This document shows positions 1 to 9,093 of a stretch of 64,000 nt of DNA, in pieces (within the stretch, counting starts at the first letter, position 1; the number at the start of each line of letters is the position of its first letter). The notes under the pieces were generated by a model, which was not told where the DNA came from, ran no database searches, and was given only the letters and a program-made list of their open reading frames with translations. The DNA comes from Xenophilus sp. Marseille-Q4582 (lineage in GTDB: Bacteria; Pseudomonadota; Gammaproteobacteria; Burkholderiales; Burkholderiaceae_C): positions 806,001-870,000 of the forward strand of contig NZ_CAKAKO010000002.1 in NCBI RefSeq assembly GCF_916700565.1, written 5' to 3'. A program made the position numbers and the translations under genes.

Positions 1-66
1 GATTCGCGCTAAAGCCTTGCAAGGTGGCTCGGCCACATTGAGCGCTTCAACGACACGTTGTGGCGG
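1..66. other. Short unassigned edge sequence
   Basis: No complete gene is visible here. One plus-strand frame reads HIERFNDTLWR, which is reminiscent of the C-terminal part of some IS transposases, but the stretch is too short to assign and is cut by the window edge. Confidence 0.25.
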
Positions 67-270
67 TCAAGTCTTTTCAGACACTTCAATAGGTTTTTTA
101 ATTGCCGATTGATGCTCGAAAGCAATGGGTGACAAGTTACCCAGTGTTGAATGCAAGCGCTGTGCGTTGTAAAAATTCACAATGTAGTCCGCCACGTCTT
201 GTGTGGCCTCGGCATGGTTGGCGTAATCTTTTTGCCAAACGCGCTCTGTCTTCAAATTCAGAAAGAAGGT
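67..270 (-). pseudogene. IS3-family transposase OrfB, C-terminal fragment
   Basis: The minus-strand frame ends with a stop at 67-69 and contains FFLNLKTERVWQ, then an aromatic-rich stretch with NFYNAQRLHSTLG and LSPIAFE. This is the conserved C-terminal end of IS3-group (rve integrase) transposases. The upstream two thirds of the protein, including most of the DDE core, are missing. Homology stops near 268-270, where unrelated sequence begins, so this is debris and not a functional gene. Confidence 0.7.
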
Positions 271-324
271 AAGCACCCGGCGAATACACCTTGACGCGGT
301 CGACGTGGCGGTACTGAACTGCAG

Positions 325-492
325 TTACGAGGGAAGTGGCTGCCAGCGATGAGGCAGTAGTTCTGTGATCTGATTGTTCTTGTGCGTGGGCAGGCGCTGC
401 AGCACATCTTTCAGATAGGCATACGGGTCATGCCCATTGAGCTTGGCACTCTGAATCAGGCTCATGACCGCAGCCGCACGCTGGCCAGCTCT
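325..492 (-). pseudogene. IS66-family transposase (TnpC), C-terminal fragment
   Basis: The reverse strand reads GQRAAAVMSLIQSAKLNGHD, then PYAYLKDVLQRLP, HKNNQITELLPHRW and a stop at 325-327. This is the characteristic C-terminal tail of IS66 TnpC. The fragment of about 55 codons abuts the outer tip of an IS1071 end at 493 and was evidently cut there. The N-terminal side of an IS66-like tnpA lies against another IS1071 tip at 18586. Confidence 0.75.
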
Positions 493-654
493 GGGGTCTC
501 CTCGTTTTCAGTGCAATAAGTGACGGTACGAAAAGCTAGCACTGGCGCGGAGGTGGTGTTGGTAGATCGTTGATTTCATTGACTTTCCTGTTCACTTTCA
601 AATCTGCGATTCGTGGCGTCAAACCGTGGTCGGTTTCATCCATTGGTGCCAGTT
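493..654. repeat. IS1071 terminal fragment, tandem copy of the 655-816 end
   Basis: These 162 bp reproduce 655-816, starting with the IS1071 tip GGGGTCTCCTCG and carrying the whole inverted repeat of about 110 bp from the tnpA-distal side plus about 50 bp of internal sequence. The intact element begins directly after it in the same orientation, with no intervening target duplication. It is either a remnant of an older IS1071 or a product of slippage or one-ended transposition. Confidence 0.9.
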
Positions 655-3600
655 GGGGTCTCCTCGTTTTCAGTGCAATAAGTGACGGTACGAAAAGCTA
701 GCACTGGCGCGGAGGTGGTGTTGGTAGATCGTTGATTTCATTGACTTTCCTGTTCACTTTCAAATCTGCGATTCGTGGCGTCAAACCGTGGTCGGTTTCA
801 TCCATTGGTGCCAGTTATCGATGCATTTGGCCGCGAAGGCAGGATTTGGTCAGCATAGCGGTCAACCGGGAAGCGAAACACACCCCGCAAGTTGATGCTC
901 TCCAGCCTGGTGGGCGCAATCTTCCCGATCAGTTCCGGTGGAATGACCTGGCGGCGGTTCGACCAGCGATCCAGGACCGCCTGCATCTGTGAGGTATTCC
1001 ACGCCATCACGATGTTGGCCATCAGGCTCAACGCATCGGCCACAGCCTGCATTTCATCGACACGTTTGGCCTGCGCCGGGCTGATCCGGCCGGTATAAAT
1101 GGCGCGCTTGAGGGCGTTAACAGCCTCGCCCCGATTGAGCACCCGGCGCAACTCGTTCCTGAAAGCGTCCTTGACAAAGTAGTCAGCCAAAAACGCCGTA
1201 CGCAGCAACCGCCCCAATTGCACGCCAGCCTCATAGATTGGATCGCCCTGGGCGGCAGAACCGAACCGCGCAAGAGCTGCCACCGCACTGGCATGTCCGC
1301 TCATGACCGAGGCTGCCAGGTGCACCAGACTATCCCAATGCTTTTCGATCAAAGCGACGTCGACATTGGCTTCGCACACCGCAGCGATTTCTGCGGGCAC
1401 TTTGGTGCCGCGTGGCACAAAGAGGTGGCGCTGTTTGAGTTCCTTCAACCGCGGGCAAAGATCAAAACCAAGCAAACGGGCATGTGACATGGCAAAGTCG
1501 GTGTAGCCATGGGTATCCACAGCAAGCTGGCTGGTCTCCAGCTTTTCTTGGCGGATGACACCTTCAATGGCCACGCCCGCCTGGCGCTCATTGAGCACAA
1601 AGGGCTGCGCATGGAAGATGCCCCACCGGTCTTTTACATGGGAGTAGATTCCAATGGAAGGTGTGTTGCGCCGAGGATCAAGCCGGGCTTGCCACACCCG
1701 TTTGGTGGTCTCCATGCTCATCATGTCAGAAGATGCCAAATCGGACCGCCCCCAGGTGGCGGCAATCGGGTGTCGCTGCATGAATTCCAGCACAGCCTGG
1801 CAGGCCTGGCTCAGACGCCGTTCGTCCCGCGCCCAGCGCATGGCCTGGCGAATGCTGGTGGCAGACAATTGCGGAATCATGCGCGCGCATTCGACCGCAG
1901 TCAGACTGGTGCCGTGGGCCATGATGCCGGCATAGACCATCAGCAGCTCGTCGGTAGAGCGCGGCTCACGTCCGAGCATGATCCAGCTAAAGCGCACCTG
2001 GGCGTCAACGGCCAGAATCACTTCCGGCAATTGAACCTCACCGATGCGGTGATCCAAAGCCGCGCGCAGCTTGGTCACTTCTGGGTCTTCGTCCTCTGCG
2101 GGCAATGGCGACAAATGGAGTTCATCATCCACGCGCAGTACGCCACTGCGGGCTGCAGCGGCCACCGCATCGACACCGGCAGTTACTCTGGCCAGCAAAG
2201 GCTTCAAGAAAGTGGCAGCCTTGCTGGGTAACGATAGACGGGCATAGTGTTTCTTGGACTCTGCCTGCCAACGCTCGTCCGTGAAGAACAAGCGCGCACG
2301 ACCCCGAAAGCTCAGGCTGTGCTCAATCCAGACCGAGCCATTGCGCACCGCGCGGCGCAGGGCAAACAGGGTGGCCACCTCCAACGCCTGAAACGCCCGT
2401 TCCCGGTCTGGGCTGGAGATCGAAACCTGCCAGATCATTCCCAGACTTGGTGCCACCACTTCAACTGGCAGCTTTCTGGATCCTTTGAGATATAAAGCTT
2501 GCAGCTTGGCAAGGTACTCGATGGCAGGATGCTCGCCGGTGGCCTGCCAGGGCAGCTTTGCAATGGCGACGAGCAACGACCGCACGGGGCGAATTCCATC
2601 AATCAATCCCTCGCGGACCAGGGAGGCCCTGCTCGGTGGTTTGCGTTTCTGGGTTTCGGTGATCAAGGCTTCAAGACGGGCACGCAACTCAGCATCTGGC
2701 ACCGCACCTTGCGCGCTCAAGGCAACAAGTTCGCCGAGCAGCGTTTTGTACATTGCGGCCCAATTGACGGTAGCGGGGACATCGGCGGCAGCCTGACGCC
2801 ACAGATCGGCGATCCGGCGCTGCACCATAAGGATCAACTGGTCTGTGGTGGTGAACAGGCAATACCGAAGAAAGCATGCGACCTCCACGGTGCGCGCTGG
2901 CTCTTTGATCTTGGCTCCGGCTGAGGGCGGCCTGGAGACAAGTCGGCGCGCGTAGCGGCGCAAGATGAGATCGGGGATGTCTGCCAGGTGCTTATGAACG
3001 TCCAGCGTGTAAAGCAGGTCGATGCGCTCCAGTACCTCGCTGATTTGGCGGGTTGAGTGTTTCGCCGGTGCAGCCCATAGCCAACTCTGCTGGGTTTGTC
3101 CATCTGGGCGCAGCTCTGAAACTGAGGCTCGCCAGCGATCAAGTGTTGCTGGATCAACGCTGGCGGCGATGGCGGTGCCTGTTTCAACTTCAAGCTGGGC
3201 AAGTGCCGCCGCAATCAGTGTCCGAATTGCCCGCTCGTGCACGATCACCAGCTTGTTCTTGTACAGCCATTGACGCGCCCGCACGAGTAGCTGATCGCGG
3301 TCGGCGCAGCGCGCCACTTCGTCGCGCAGTTCACGTACCAGTGAGCGGCGCTGGTGCTCGCTCATCCACTGGAATCCAAGGACCGTGCAGGCTACTTGTT
3401 GGTGATCGAATAGCGTGCGCCCGCGTTCATACATGGCTCTCAGCGAGGCGACTTCTGGTGCTGCAATGCCAAGCTCGTTGCCAAGGTGGCGCCACAAGGC
3501 TACTGGAATTACCCGAAAGGCACCGAGCAAACGCCCACTCATGCGCAGGAAACCAATATGGAGCGCCAGACCAAGCTTGTGGGAATCACCTCGGCGTGCA

Positions 3601-3858
3601 TTGATTGCGTCGCGCTCGGCACCATCGAAGGTGAAAAATGCCTTCATCTCGAAGTCGCTGATATCGCGGGGGAGCCCACGCATCCCCAAAAACGTTGTGT
3701 GCCAACCCTGCATCGTGAACCTCAAAAGTGGGAGGCCACCATACCCGTTTACAAAGCGAACAGGAAAGTCAATGAAATCAACGGTCTACCCAGACCACCC
3801 CCGCGCCAGTGCTAGCTTTGCGTACCGTCACTTATTGCACTGAAAACGAGGAGACCCC
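655..3858 (-). mobile_element. IS1071, complete (Tn3 family)
   Basis: The element is exactly 3204 bp, the established length of IS1071. It is bounded by long inverted repeats of about 110 bp that start GGGGTCTCCTCG and end CGAGGAGACCCC. It carries a single gene, tnpA, on the minus strand and no resolvase, as expected. The outer 5 bp (CAGTT and ATGGA) do not match, so no fresh target duplication remains. Both sides are followed by extra partial IS1071 ends (493-654 and 3859-4009). Confidence 0.96.
798..3713 (-). CDS. tnpA: IS1071 transposase TnpA
   Basis: This is a 971-residue Tn3-family transposase starting MQGWHTTFLGMRG. The N-terminal half is the DNA-binding region that recognises the long terminal repeats. 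The C-terminal DDE catalytic domain shows SDLASSDMMSMET near residue 690 and VDTHGYTDF near residue 750. It makes cointegrates by replicative transposition; IS1071 lacks its own resolvase, so resolution depends on host recombination. The start is the ATG at 3713, since the four extra N-terminal residues possible upstream need a TTG start. The reading frame is intact. Four further copies or fragments of this gene are in the window. Confidence 0.95.
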   Translation of the reverse strand: MQGWHTTFLGMRGLPRDISDFEMKAFFTFDGAERDAINARRGDSHKLGLALHIGFLRMSGRLLGAFRVIPVALWRHLGNELGIAAPEVASLRAMYERGRTLFDHQQVACTVLGFQWMSEHQRRSLVRELRDEVARCADRDQLLVRARQWLYKNKLVIVHERAIRTLIAAALAQLEVETGTAIAASVDPATLDRWRASVSELRPDGQTQQSWLWAAPAKHSTRQISEVLERIDLLYTLDVHKHLADIPDLILRRYARRLVSRPPSAGAKIKEPARTVEVACFLRYCLFTTTDQLILMVQRRIADLWRQAAADVPATVNWAAMYKTLLGELVALSAQGAVPDAELRARLEALITETQKRKPPSRASLVREGLIDGIRPVRSLLVAIAKLPWQATGEHPAIEYLAKLQALYLKGSRKLPVEVVAPSLGMIWQVSISSPDRERAFQALEVATLFALRRAVRNGSVWIEHSLSFRGRARLFFTDERWQAESKKHYARLSLPSKAATFLKPLLARVTAGVDAVAAAARSGVLRVDDELHLSPLPAEDEDPEVTKLRAALDHRIGEVQLPEVILAVDAQVRFSWIMLGREPRSTDELLMVYAGIMAHGTSLTAVECARMIPQLSATSIRQAMRWARDERRLSQACQAVLEFMQRHPIAATWGRSDLASSDMMSMETTKRVWQARLDPRRNTPSIGIYSHVKDRWGIFHAQPFVLNERQAGVAIEGVIRQEKLETSQLAVDTHGYTDFAMSHARLLGFDLCPRLKELKQRHLFVPRGTKVPAEIAAVCEANVDVALIEKHWDSLVHLAASVMSGHASAVAALARFGSAAQGDPIYEAGVQLGRLLRTAFLADYFVKDAFRNELRRVLNRGEAVNALKRAIYTGRISPAQAKRVDEMQAVADALSLMANIVMAWNTSQMQAVLDRWSNRRQVIPPELIGKIAPTRLESINLRGVFRFPVDRYADQILPSRPNASITGTNG

Positions 3859-4009
3859 ATGGATGAAACCGACCACGGTTTGACGCCACGAATCGCAGAT
3901 TTGAAAGTGAACAGGAAAGTCAATGAAATCAACGATCTACCAACACCACCTCCGCGCCAGTGCTAGCTTTTCGTACCGTCACTTATTGCACTGAAAACGA
4001 GGAGACCCC
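3859..4009. repeat. IS1071 terminal fragment, inverted relative to the 655 end
   Basis: These 151 bp are the reverse complement of 655-805, the tnpA-distal end of IS1071. They directly follow the tnpA-proximal tip of the full element at 3858. The outer tip (GAGGAGACCCC) lies at 4009 and abuts the truncated monooxygenase gene. IS1071 copy 1 is therefore sandwiched between two fragments of the same end in opposite orientations. Confidence 0.9.
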
Positions 4010-5515
4010 ATGGAGCACTTCCGTCGACTGGGCTTTGCACACGAGATCCGAGCCATGGGTTTGCCTCCAGATCATCCGACTGACATCGCTTATTTCACAC
4101 GGTATGCCCATCACGAACTGGCTCGTATCAGTCTACCTACCGCCGCGCAAGCAGTGAAAAAAATCAAGACAATGTCGGGCTCTTGGAGTGCGGCTGAGCT
4201 GCCACACCGCGTGTCCCAGAAGTTCGTTGAGCAGGTGCTTCGCCGACATGCCGAGGCCCCTGACTGCAATGACGTTCGGTATGGCTGGACGCTAGAGGAC
4301 TTTGAAGACCAAGGCGACTGTGTAAGCGCATCCGTACGCCCAACGGCGGGCGGAACACCTGCAAGGGTTACAGCCAAGTTCCTCGTTGGCGCAGACGGTG
4401 CGCGAAGCCTCGTGAGGAACCAACTGGGCATCCCCTGGGGAGGAGAAACCGGGATCCAGAGGGAGTTCATGGGCGGGAAAATGTTCGCGTTGTATTTGCG
4501 CGCGCCCCAGTTCCTGTCCTTGCTACGTTACCCTAAAGCCTGGATGTACGTCGCGGTCAACTACCAACGACGCTCGTTCATGGCGTCGGTGGACGGCGTG
4601 GCCGAATATGCGTTCCATGCAGCAATCAAACCGGGAGAAGACGCAGACACATGGACGGAAAAGGATGCGAAACGGGTATTCTCAGAAGCAATGGGCGCTG
4701 ACATTCCGATCGAAATTCTGTCCATGGGCACTTGGCTGGCAGGGCATGCCTTGGTTGCAGAAAAATTCCAGCGCGGACGAGTGTTCATTGCCGGTGATGC
4801 AGCCCATTTGTTCACGCCCACAGGGGGCTTGGGCTACAACACAGCGGTGGAAGACGCGGTCAATCTCGCCTGGAAGCTGGCCAGCGTAATCCGGGGGCAT
4901 GCAACGCTGACGCTACTAGACACTTATGAGGCAGAGCGTCGACCGCTCGCGCAGCGCAACACAGGCTACGCCCGGCACTTTGCTGACTCCGTCGGTCTTT
5001 TCTCTGCGAAGCCTGAGCTGGACGATGACTCCGCACAAGGTAACGAAGAGCGAGCCAAGGCCTCTGAGTACCTCAACCGCCATGCCCGGCTTGAATTCAA
5101 CATCCCCGGCGTGACTTTTGGAGGTCGCTACGGCGACTCGCCCATCATCGCGCAGGACGGTGTGGACCTACCTCCCGACGAACCCAATGACTACGTGCCC
5201 ACCGCCAGTCCTGGGGGGCGCCCGCCCCATGCATGGCTGGAAGATGGCCGTTCCCTGTACGACACATTCCACACCGAGTGGACATTGCTCGCCCTCGGTG
5301 CAACCGACCCGGCAACCGATGGCTTCAAGAACGCGGCCCAGTCTATGGGCATCGACCTGAAGGTGGTCCGTTTGCCCGCCCAGCAGTTACTGGAGCTATA
5401 CGAATCACCACTGGTATTGATACGCCCTGATCAGATCGTCGCCTGGCGAGGGGCCTCCGATGAAGATGGCCAGCAGGTTCTGTCCCTTGCCCTGGGAATA
5501 CATCGAATCACATAA
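4010..5515 (+). pseudogene. Class A FAD-dependent aromatic monooxygenase, 5'-truncated by IS1071
   Basis: The frame gives 501 residues of a TfdB/MhpA-like flavoprotein hydroxylase. Visible motifs are the second FAD/NADPH motif (FLVGADGARSLVR), the ribityl-binding motif GDAAHLFTPTGGLGYNTAVE and a thioredoxin-like C-terminal domain. The family begins with a GxGxxG dinucleotide-binding fold about 50 residues before the motif FFRRLG; here that segment is missing because the IS1071 tip lies exactly before the first codon at 4010. The ATG there is probably fortuitous. In context it should hydroxylate a phenol or resorcinol-type substrate to hydroxyquinol. Without the Rossmann glycine motif it is probably inactive. 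Its 3' end overlaps the convergent LysR gene by 8 bp. Confidence 0.85.
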
Positions 5516-6428
5516 GACCAGTCCACTTTCTTTCGTACTCGTGGGTCGCGAACTCATCCACCATGAAGTCAATGAAGGATCGGACTTTCGCTGACAGGTG
5601 CTTTCGGCTGGGATATGCGATGTTGATTTGCAAACGTGGCAGATCCCAGTCACCGAGTACGGGTACGAGGCGTCCGGCGACGATATCCTCATAGACGATA
5701 TAACTAGGTTGCACGAGGATACCCAAGCCACTAAGTGCAGCAGCACGCAATACCTGCCCGTCGTTGGACTCCAACACCCCCTGGACATTCACCGTCTGAC
5801 TTTCGCCTCCACGACTGAACTTCAGTTCGTTGGGGTGGTTGGCGTGCAAGTAGACAAGAACATTGTGGTCAGTCAGGTCTGATGGGAACTGTGGACGCCC
5901 CCTTTGGGCCAGATAAGCGGGAGACGCCGCCAATATGCGGCGCGTCGAAGCTAGACGCCTAATGGTTATGGTGCTGTCAGGCTCATACTCACGCGTCCGT
6001 ATGGCTACGTCAATACCGTTGTCAATGATGTCCAAGTAGCGGTTCGCAGTTTCAACATGCACTCTTACTTGTGAATACCGCTGATGGTACTTCGGCAATC
6101 GCGGGGCGATGAGTTGCATGGCGAACGACAGCGAAGCACTCACACGTAACACCCCCGACGGGTTCAGCGTGGTTTGATGTATTGCCGCCTCTGCGTCGCG
6201 CAACTCAGTTAGGACGTGACGAGCCCGCTCCAAGAAATCCTGCCCCTCACTGGTCAGGTAGAGCCGACGCGTGTTGCGCTCGACTAGACGGACCTGCAGG
6301 CGCTCTTCCAGCGAAGCCAAGTAACGAGTGGCCGCTGGATTGGACAGTCCCAAGGCCTCTGCAGCCGCACCGAGACTGCCTCGATCGGCAACCTCCACAA
6401 AGAGCGCCATTTCTGTGAACCGATCCAT
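5508..6428 (-). CDS. LysR-type transcriptional regulator of the hydroxyquinol cluster
   Basis: This 306-residue LysR protein has an N-terminal winged helix-turn-helix (MDRFTEMALFVEVADRGSLG, then LGLSNPAATRYLASLE) and a C-terminal periplasmic-binding-fold effector domain. It is transcribed divergently from the hydroxyquinol dioxygenase gene, with a 108-bp shared intergenic region. By the usual LTTR layout it would control that operon in response to an aromatic intermediate. The sequence does not identify the inducer. The start is the ATG at 6428; the gene appears intact. Confidence 0.88.
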   Translation of the reverse strand: MDRFTEMALFVEVADRGSLGAAAEALGLSNPAATRYLASLEERLQVRLVERNTRRLYLTSEGQDFLERARHVLTELRDAEAAIHQTTLNPSGVLRVSASLSFAMQLIAPRLPKYHQRYSQVRVHVETANRYLDIIDNGIDVAIRTREYEPDSTITIRRLASTRRILAASPAYLAQRGRPQFPSDLTDHNVLVYLHANHPNELKFSRGGESQTVNVQGVLESNDGQVLRAAALSGLGILVQPSYIVYEDIVAGRLVPVLGDWDLPRLQINIAYPSRKHLSAKVRSFIDFMVDEFATHEYERKWTGLM

Positions 6429-6536
6429 TTTTCCATCTTTCGGAAAAGTAATTTCCCATTTTGATATTTGAGAAATCTTTTTGAAATTATAGAGTTCAGG
6501 TCATGGCAACTCAACACTGCCAACTGCAAACAAGCC
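6429..6536. promoter_or_regulatory. Divergent LysR / dioxygenase intergenic region
   Basis: This AT-rich 108-bp gap lies between divergent genes and contains the interrupted dyad TTTTCC-N7-GGAAAA at about 6428-6446, compatible with an LTTR operator. The exact -35 and -10 elements for the dioxygenase promoter cannot be assigned with confidence. Confidence 0.5.
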
Positions 6537-7373
6537 ATGCGCAACCTCAACCAAGACAACATCACACAGGCAGTCATTGCCAGCTTCGCCAAAACGCCTG
6601 ACGCTCGGCTCAAAGAAATCATGACGAGCCTGGTCCAGCACCTGCACGCCTTTGCCCGGGACGTGAAGCTGACCGAGGAAGAATGGTTCCAGGGCATTGA
6701 CTTCCTGACAAGGTGTGGCCATATCACAGACGACAAACGCCAGGAGTTCATACTGCTGTCAGACGTTCTCGGCTTGTCAATGCTGACCGTCGCGATGAAC
6801 AACGACAAGCCTGCGGGTTGTACCGAAGCCACTGTGTTTGGCCCCTTCCATGTGGAGGGCGCCCCCCACTACGAGCTGGGTGACGACATTGCCAACGGCG
6901 CCAAAGGTACGCCCTGCACGGTGCGTGGCACGGTGAAAGGGATCGACGGCCAGCCCATCCCCGGCGCCGTCATGGACGTCTGGCAGTCGGATGATGACGG
7001 ACTGTATGACGTACAGCACGCGGATCTTGGTCATGCACAGGCGCGCGGCATCGTGACAGCGGATGCAGAGGGCAAATACCACTTCCGTTCCATCGTGGCG
7101 GTCCCGTACGCAATTCCCCACGACGGACCTGTGGGTCAGATGTTGGAAGCTACGGGACGCCACCCCTGGCGCCCTGCGCATCTGCACTTCATGGTGAAAG
7201 CACCCGGCTACGAAACGCTGATCACTCATGTCTTTCGCGACCACAGCGACTACCTCGACTCCGATGCGGTGTTTGGCGTTCGCCAGTCGCTGGTGTGCGA
7301 CTGGGTACAGCAGACGGATGGAAGCTACCTAATGGAGTACGACTTCGTGTTGAACCCGACGAGAACCCGGTGA
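6537..7373 (+). CDS. Hydroxyquinol 1,2-dioxygenase (intradiol)
   Basis: This 278-residue non-haem Fe(III) intradiol dioxygenase should cleave 1,2,4-benzenetriol to maleylacetate. It has the N-terminal helical dimerisation domain (residues about 1-100) and the beta-sandwich catalytic domain beginning ATVFGPFHVEGAPHYELGDD. The iron ligands are recognisable as Tyr in GLYDVQ, Tyr in VPYAIPHDGPVGQ, and two His in RPAHLHFMV. The start is taken at the ATG at 6537, since the codons upstream lack family similarity. It is the first gene of an operon with the YCII, Dabb and maleylacetate reductase genes. Confidence 0.92.
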   Translation: MRNLNQDNITQAVIASFAKTPDARLKEIMTSLVQHLHAFARDVKLTEEEWFQGIDFLTRCGHITDDKRQEFILLSDVLGLSMLTVAMNNDKPAGCTEATVFGPFHVEGAPHYELGDDIANGAKGTPCTVRGTVKGIDGQPIPGAVMDVWQSDDDGLYDVQHADLGHAQARGIVTADAEGKYHFRSIVAVPYAIPHDGPVGQMLEATGRHPWRPAHLHFMVKAPGYETLITHVFRDHSDYLDSDAVFGVRQSLVCDWVQQTDGSYLMEYDFVLNPTRTR

Positions 7374-7377
7374 CACC

Positions 7378-7677
7378 ATGTTGTATGCCTTCACACTGAT
7401 GGACAAGCCTGGGACCGCCGAGTTGCGTCAGCAAATTCGCCCGGTCCACAAAACCTACTTGGCTAAAGTGCAAGAACACATTGCCTTTGCAGGGCCGCTG
7501 GTAACAGATGACGGCAGCACCATGCTGGGCAGTTTGCTGGTGATTGACTTCCCCGATCGACAGACAGCTCAAGACTGGTTGGCACAAGAGCCTTTTCTGA
7601 AAGCGGGCATCTTTGCAAGCACATCGGTACATGCCTTTGTCAACCTGTGGCCCCAAAAGGCGGGATTTCCCACATGA
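7378..7677 (+). CDS. YCII-superfamily protein, candidate (chloro)hydroxyquinol dehydrochlorinase
   Basis: This small alpha/beta protein of 99 residues starts MLYAFTLMDKPG and has the YCII core: a conserved His in RPVHKTYLAKV, then AGPLVTDDGS and the helix after VIDFPDRQTAQDWL. The only well-characterised YCII enzyme in such a setting is TftG, the 5-chlorohydroxyquinol dehydrochlorinase of 2,4,5-T degradation, which acts just before hydroxyquinol ring cleavage. Placement 4 bp after a hydroxyquinol dioxygenase makes an analogous role plausible. That role is inference; the family is mostly of unknown function. Confidence 0.8.
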   Translation: MLYAFTLMDKPGTAELRQQIRPVHKTYLAKVQEHIAFAGPLVTDDGSTMLGSLLVIDFPDRQTAQDWLAQEPFLKAGIFASTSVHAFVNLWPQKAGFPT

Positions 7678-7687
7678 AGGAAGAAAT

Positions 7688-8020
7688 GTGATCAGGCACA
7701 TCGTCATGTGGAAGCTGGCAGGCGACACGCCCCTATCCAAACAACGCAACGTCGAACGACTGACGCAGAGCTTCCTCAGCCTGCGGGGCCGCATCCCAGG
7801 ACTGCTGCACTTGGAGATTGGCGTGGACAGCAGCGGCGTGGACTACGCCTGCGATGTAGTTCTCTACAGCGAGTTCGAGTCGCAATCCGCTCTCGACGAC
7901 TACGCCATCCATCCAGAACATCTCAGGGTAAAAGCAGAAATTGGCGACATGCGCATCGCCCGCCACCAAGTGGACTACGCCGTGGTCCCATCCGATGTGC
8001 GCGCAAAGGAATTGACATGA
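7688..8020 (+). CDS. Dabb (stress-response dimeric A/B barrel) domain protein
   Basis: This protein of about 110 residues has the Dabb pattern IRHIVMWKLAGDTPLSKQR, a central GLLHLEIGVD strand and YACDVVLYSEFES, followed by YAIHPEHLRV. It is a ferredoxin-like fold forming a dimeric barrel. A GTG start at 7688 follows a GAAGGAAG ribosome site; the overlapping ATG is out of frame. Its stop overlaps the ATG of maleylacetate reductase (ATGA), indicating translational coupling. Its role in the pathway is unknown; possibilities are a cyclase or isomerase acting on quinone or lactone intermediates, or a protective function. Confidence 0.82.
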   Translation: MIRHIVMWKLAGDTPLSKQRNVERLTQSFLSLRGRIPGLLHLEIGVDSSGVDYACDVVLYSEFESQSALDDYAIHPEHLRVKAEIGDMRIARHQVDYAVVPSDVRAKELT

Positions 8021-9093
8021 AAGATTTTGTTTACAACGGCCAACCCTCGCGTGTGGTGTTCGGCCCAGGTTCGCTGGCTCACCTGGAGCGAGAGATCGAG
8101 CTGTTGGGTGCCAAGCGGGCCTTGGTGCTGTCCACCCCGGAACAGGCGGCGCAGGCTCAGATGGTGGCCGATCGCCTGGGCAACCGGGCTACAGGAATCT
8201 TCCCGCGAGCGGTGATGCATGTCCCCATCGAAACCGCCCGGGAAGCGCGGGACGAGGCACGCCGACTTGGTGCCGACTGTGCCATCGCAATTGGTGGCGG
8301 TTCCACCACTGGGCTTGGCAAGGCGATTGCCCTGGATTCAGGATTGCCCATTCTGGCCATTCCCACTACTTACGCAGGCAGCGAAATGACGCCGATCTAC
8401 GGCATCACTGAGGCGGGTCTCAAGAAGACCGGTAAAGACCCACGCGTGCTGCCGCGCACCGTCATCTACGACCCTGAACTGACCCTGACCCTACCGGTGG
8501 CCATGAGCGTGACCAGCGGCATGAACGCTATTGCACATGCAGCCGAAGGCCTGTATGCCCAGGACAGCAATCCGGTGATGGATCTGATGGCCGAAGAAGG
8601 TATCCGCGCCATTGCGCAGGCGCTCCCAGTGATTCACCAGCGCGCTGATGACGTGGCTGCACGCGGCGATGCACTTTACGGCGCCTGGCTCTGCGGCTCG
8701 GTGCTGGGTAACGTGGGCATGGCGCTGCACCACAAGCTGTGTCACACCCTTGGAGGCAGCTTCAACCTTCCGCACGCGGAGGTTCACACCGTCGTGCTGC
8801 CACAGGCGATGGCATTCAACGCAGCGGCCGCACCCGAGGCAATGCGGCGCATCGAACGCGCCTTGGGCGCAACTGGCCGAGCCAGTGCCGCAGCGGGCCT
8901 TTTTGACCTGGCCCACACCAACGGGGCTCCCGTAGCACTCAAGGACATCGGCATGAACGAGGCTGACCTGGACCGGGCAGCCGAGATTGCTGTGAGCAAC
9001 CCGTACTGGAACCCTCGCCCGTTCGGAGCAGCACAGCGTGGCGAGATACGCGACCTGCTCCAACGCGCTTACGAAGGCATCCGGCCGGACTGA
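8017..9093 (+). CDS. Maleylacetate reductase (iron-type alcohol dehydrogenase family)
   Basis: This 358-residue enzyme should reduce maleylacetate to 3-oxoadipate with NAD(P)H. It has the family nucleotide-binding motif AIGGGSTTGLGKAIA, the PTTYAGSEMTPIYG signature, and the metal or active-site region MNAIAHAAEGLYA followed by ALHHKLCHTLGG and LPHAEVHTV. It starts at the ATG overlapping the Dabb stop. An IS5-family element separates it from pcaIJF, which handles its product. Confidence 0.92.
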   Translation: MKDFVYNGQPSRVVFGPGSLAHLEREIELLGAKRALVLSTPEQAAQAQMVADRLGNRATGIFPRAVMHVPIETAREARDEARRLGADCAIAIGGGSTTGLGKAIALDSGLPILAIPTTYAGSEMTPIYGITEAGLKKTGKDPRVLPRTVIYDPELTLTLPVAMSVTSGMNAIAHAAEGLYAQDSNPVMDLMAEEGIRAIAQALPVIHQRADDVAARGDALYGAWLCGSVLGNVGMALHHKLCHTLGGSFNLPHAEVHTVVLPQAMAFNAAAAPEAMRRIERALGATGRASAAAGLFDLAHTNGAPVALKDIGMNEADLDRAAEIAVSNPYWNPRPFGAAQRGEIRDLLQRAYEGIRPD

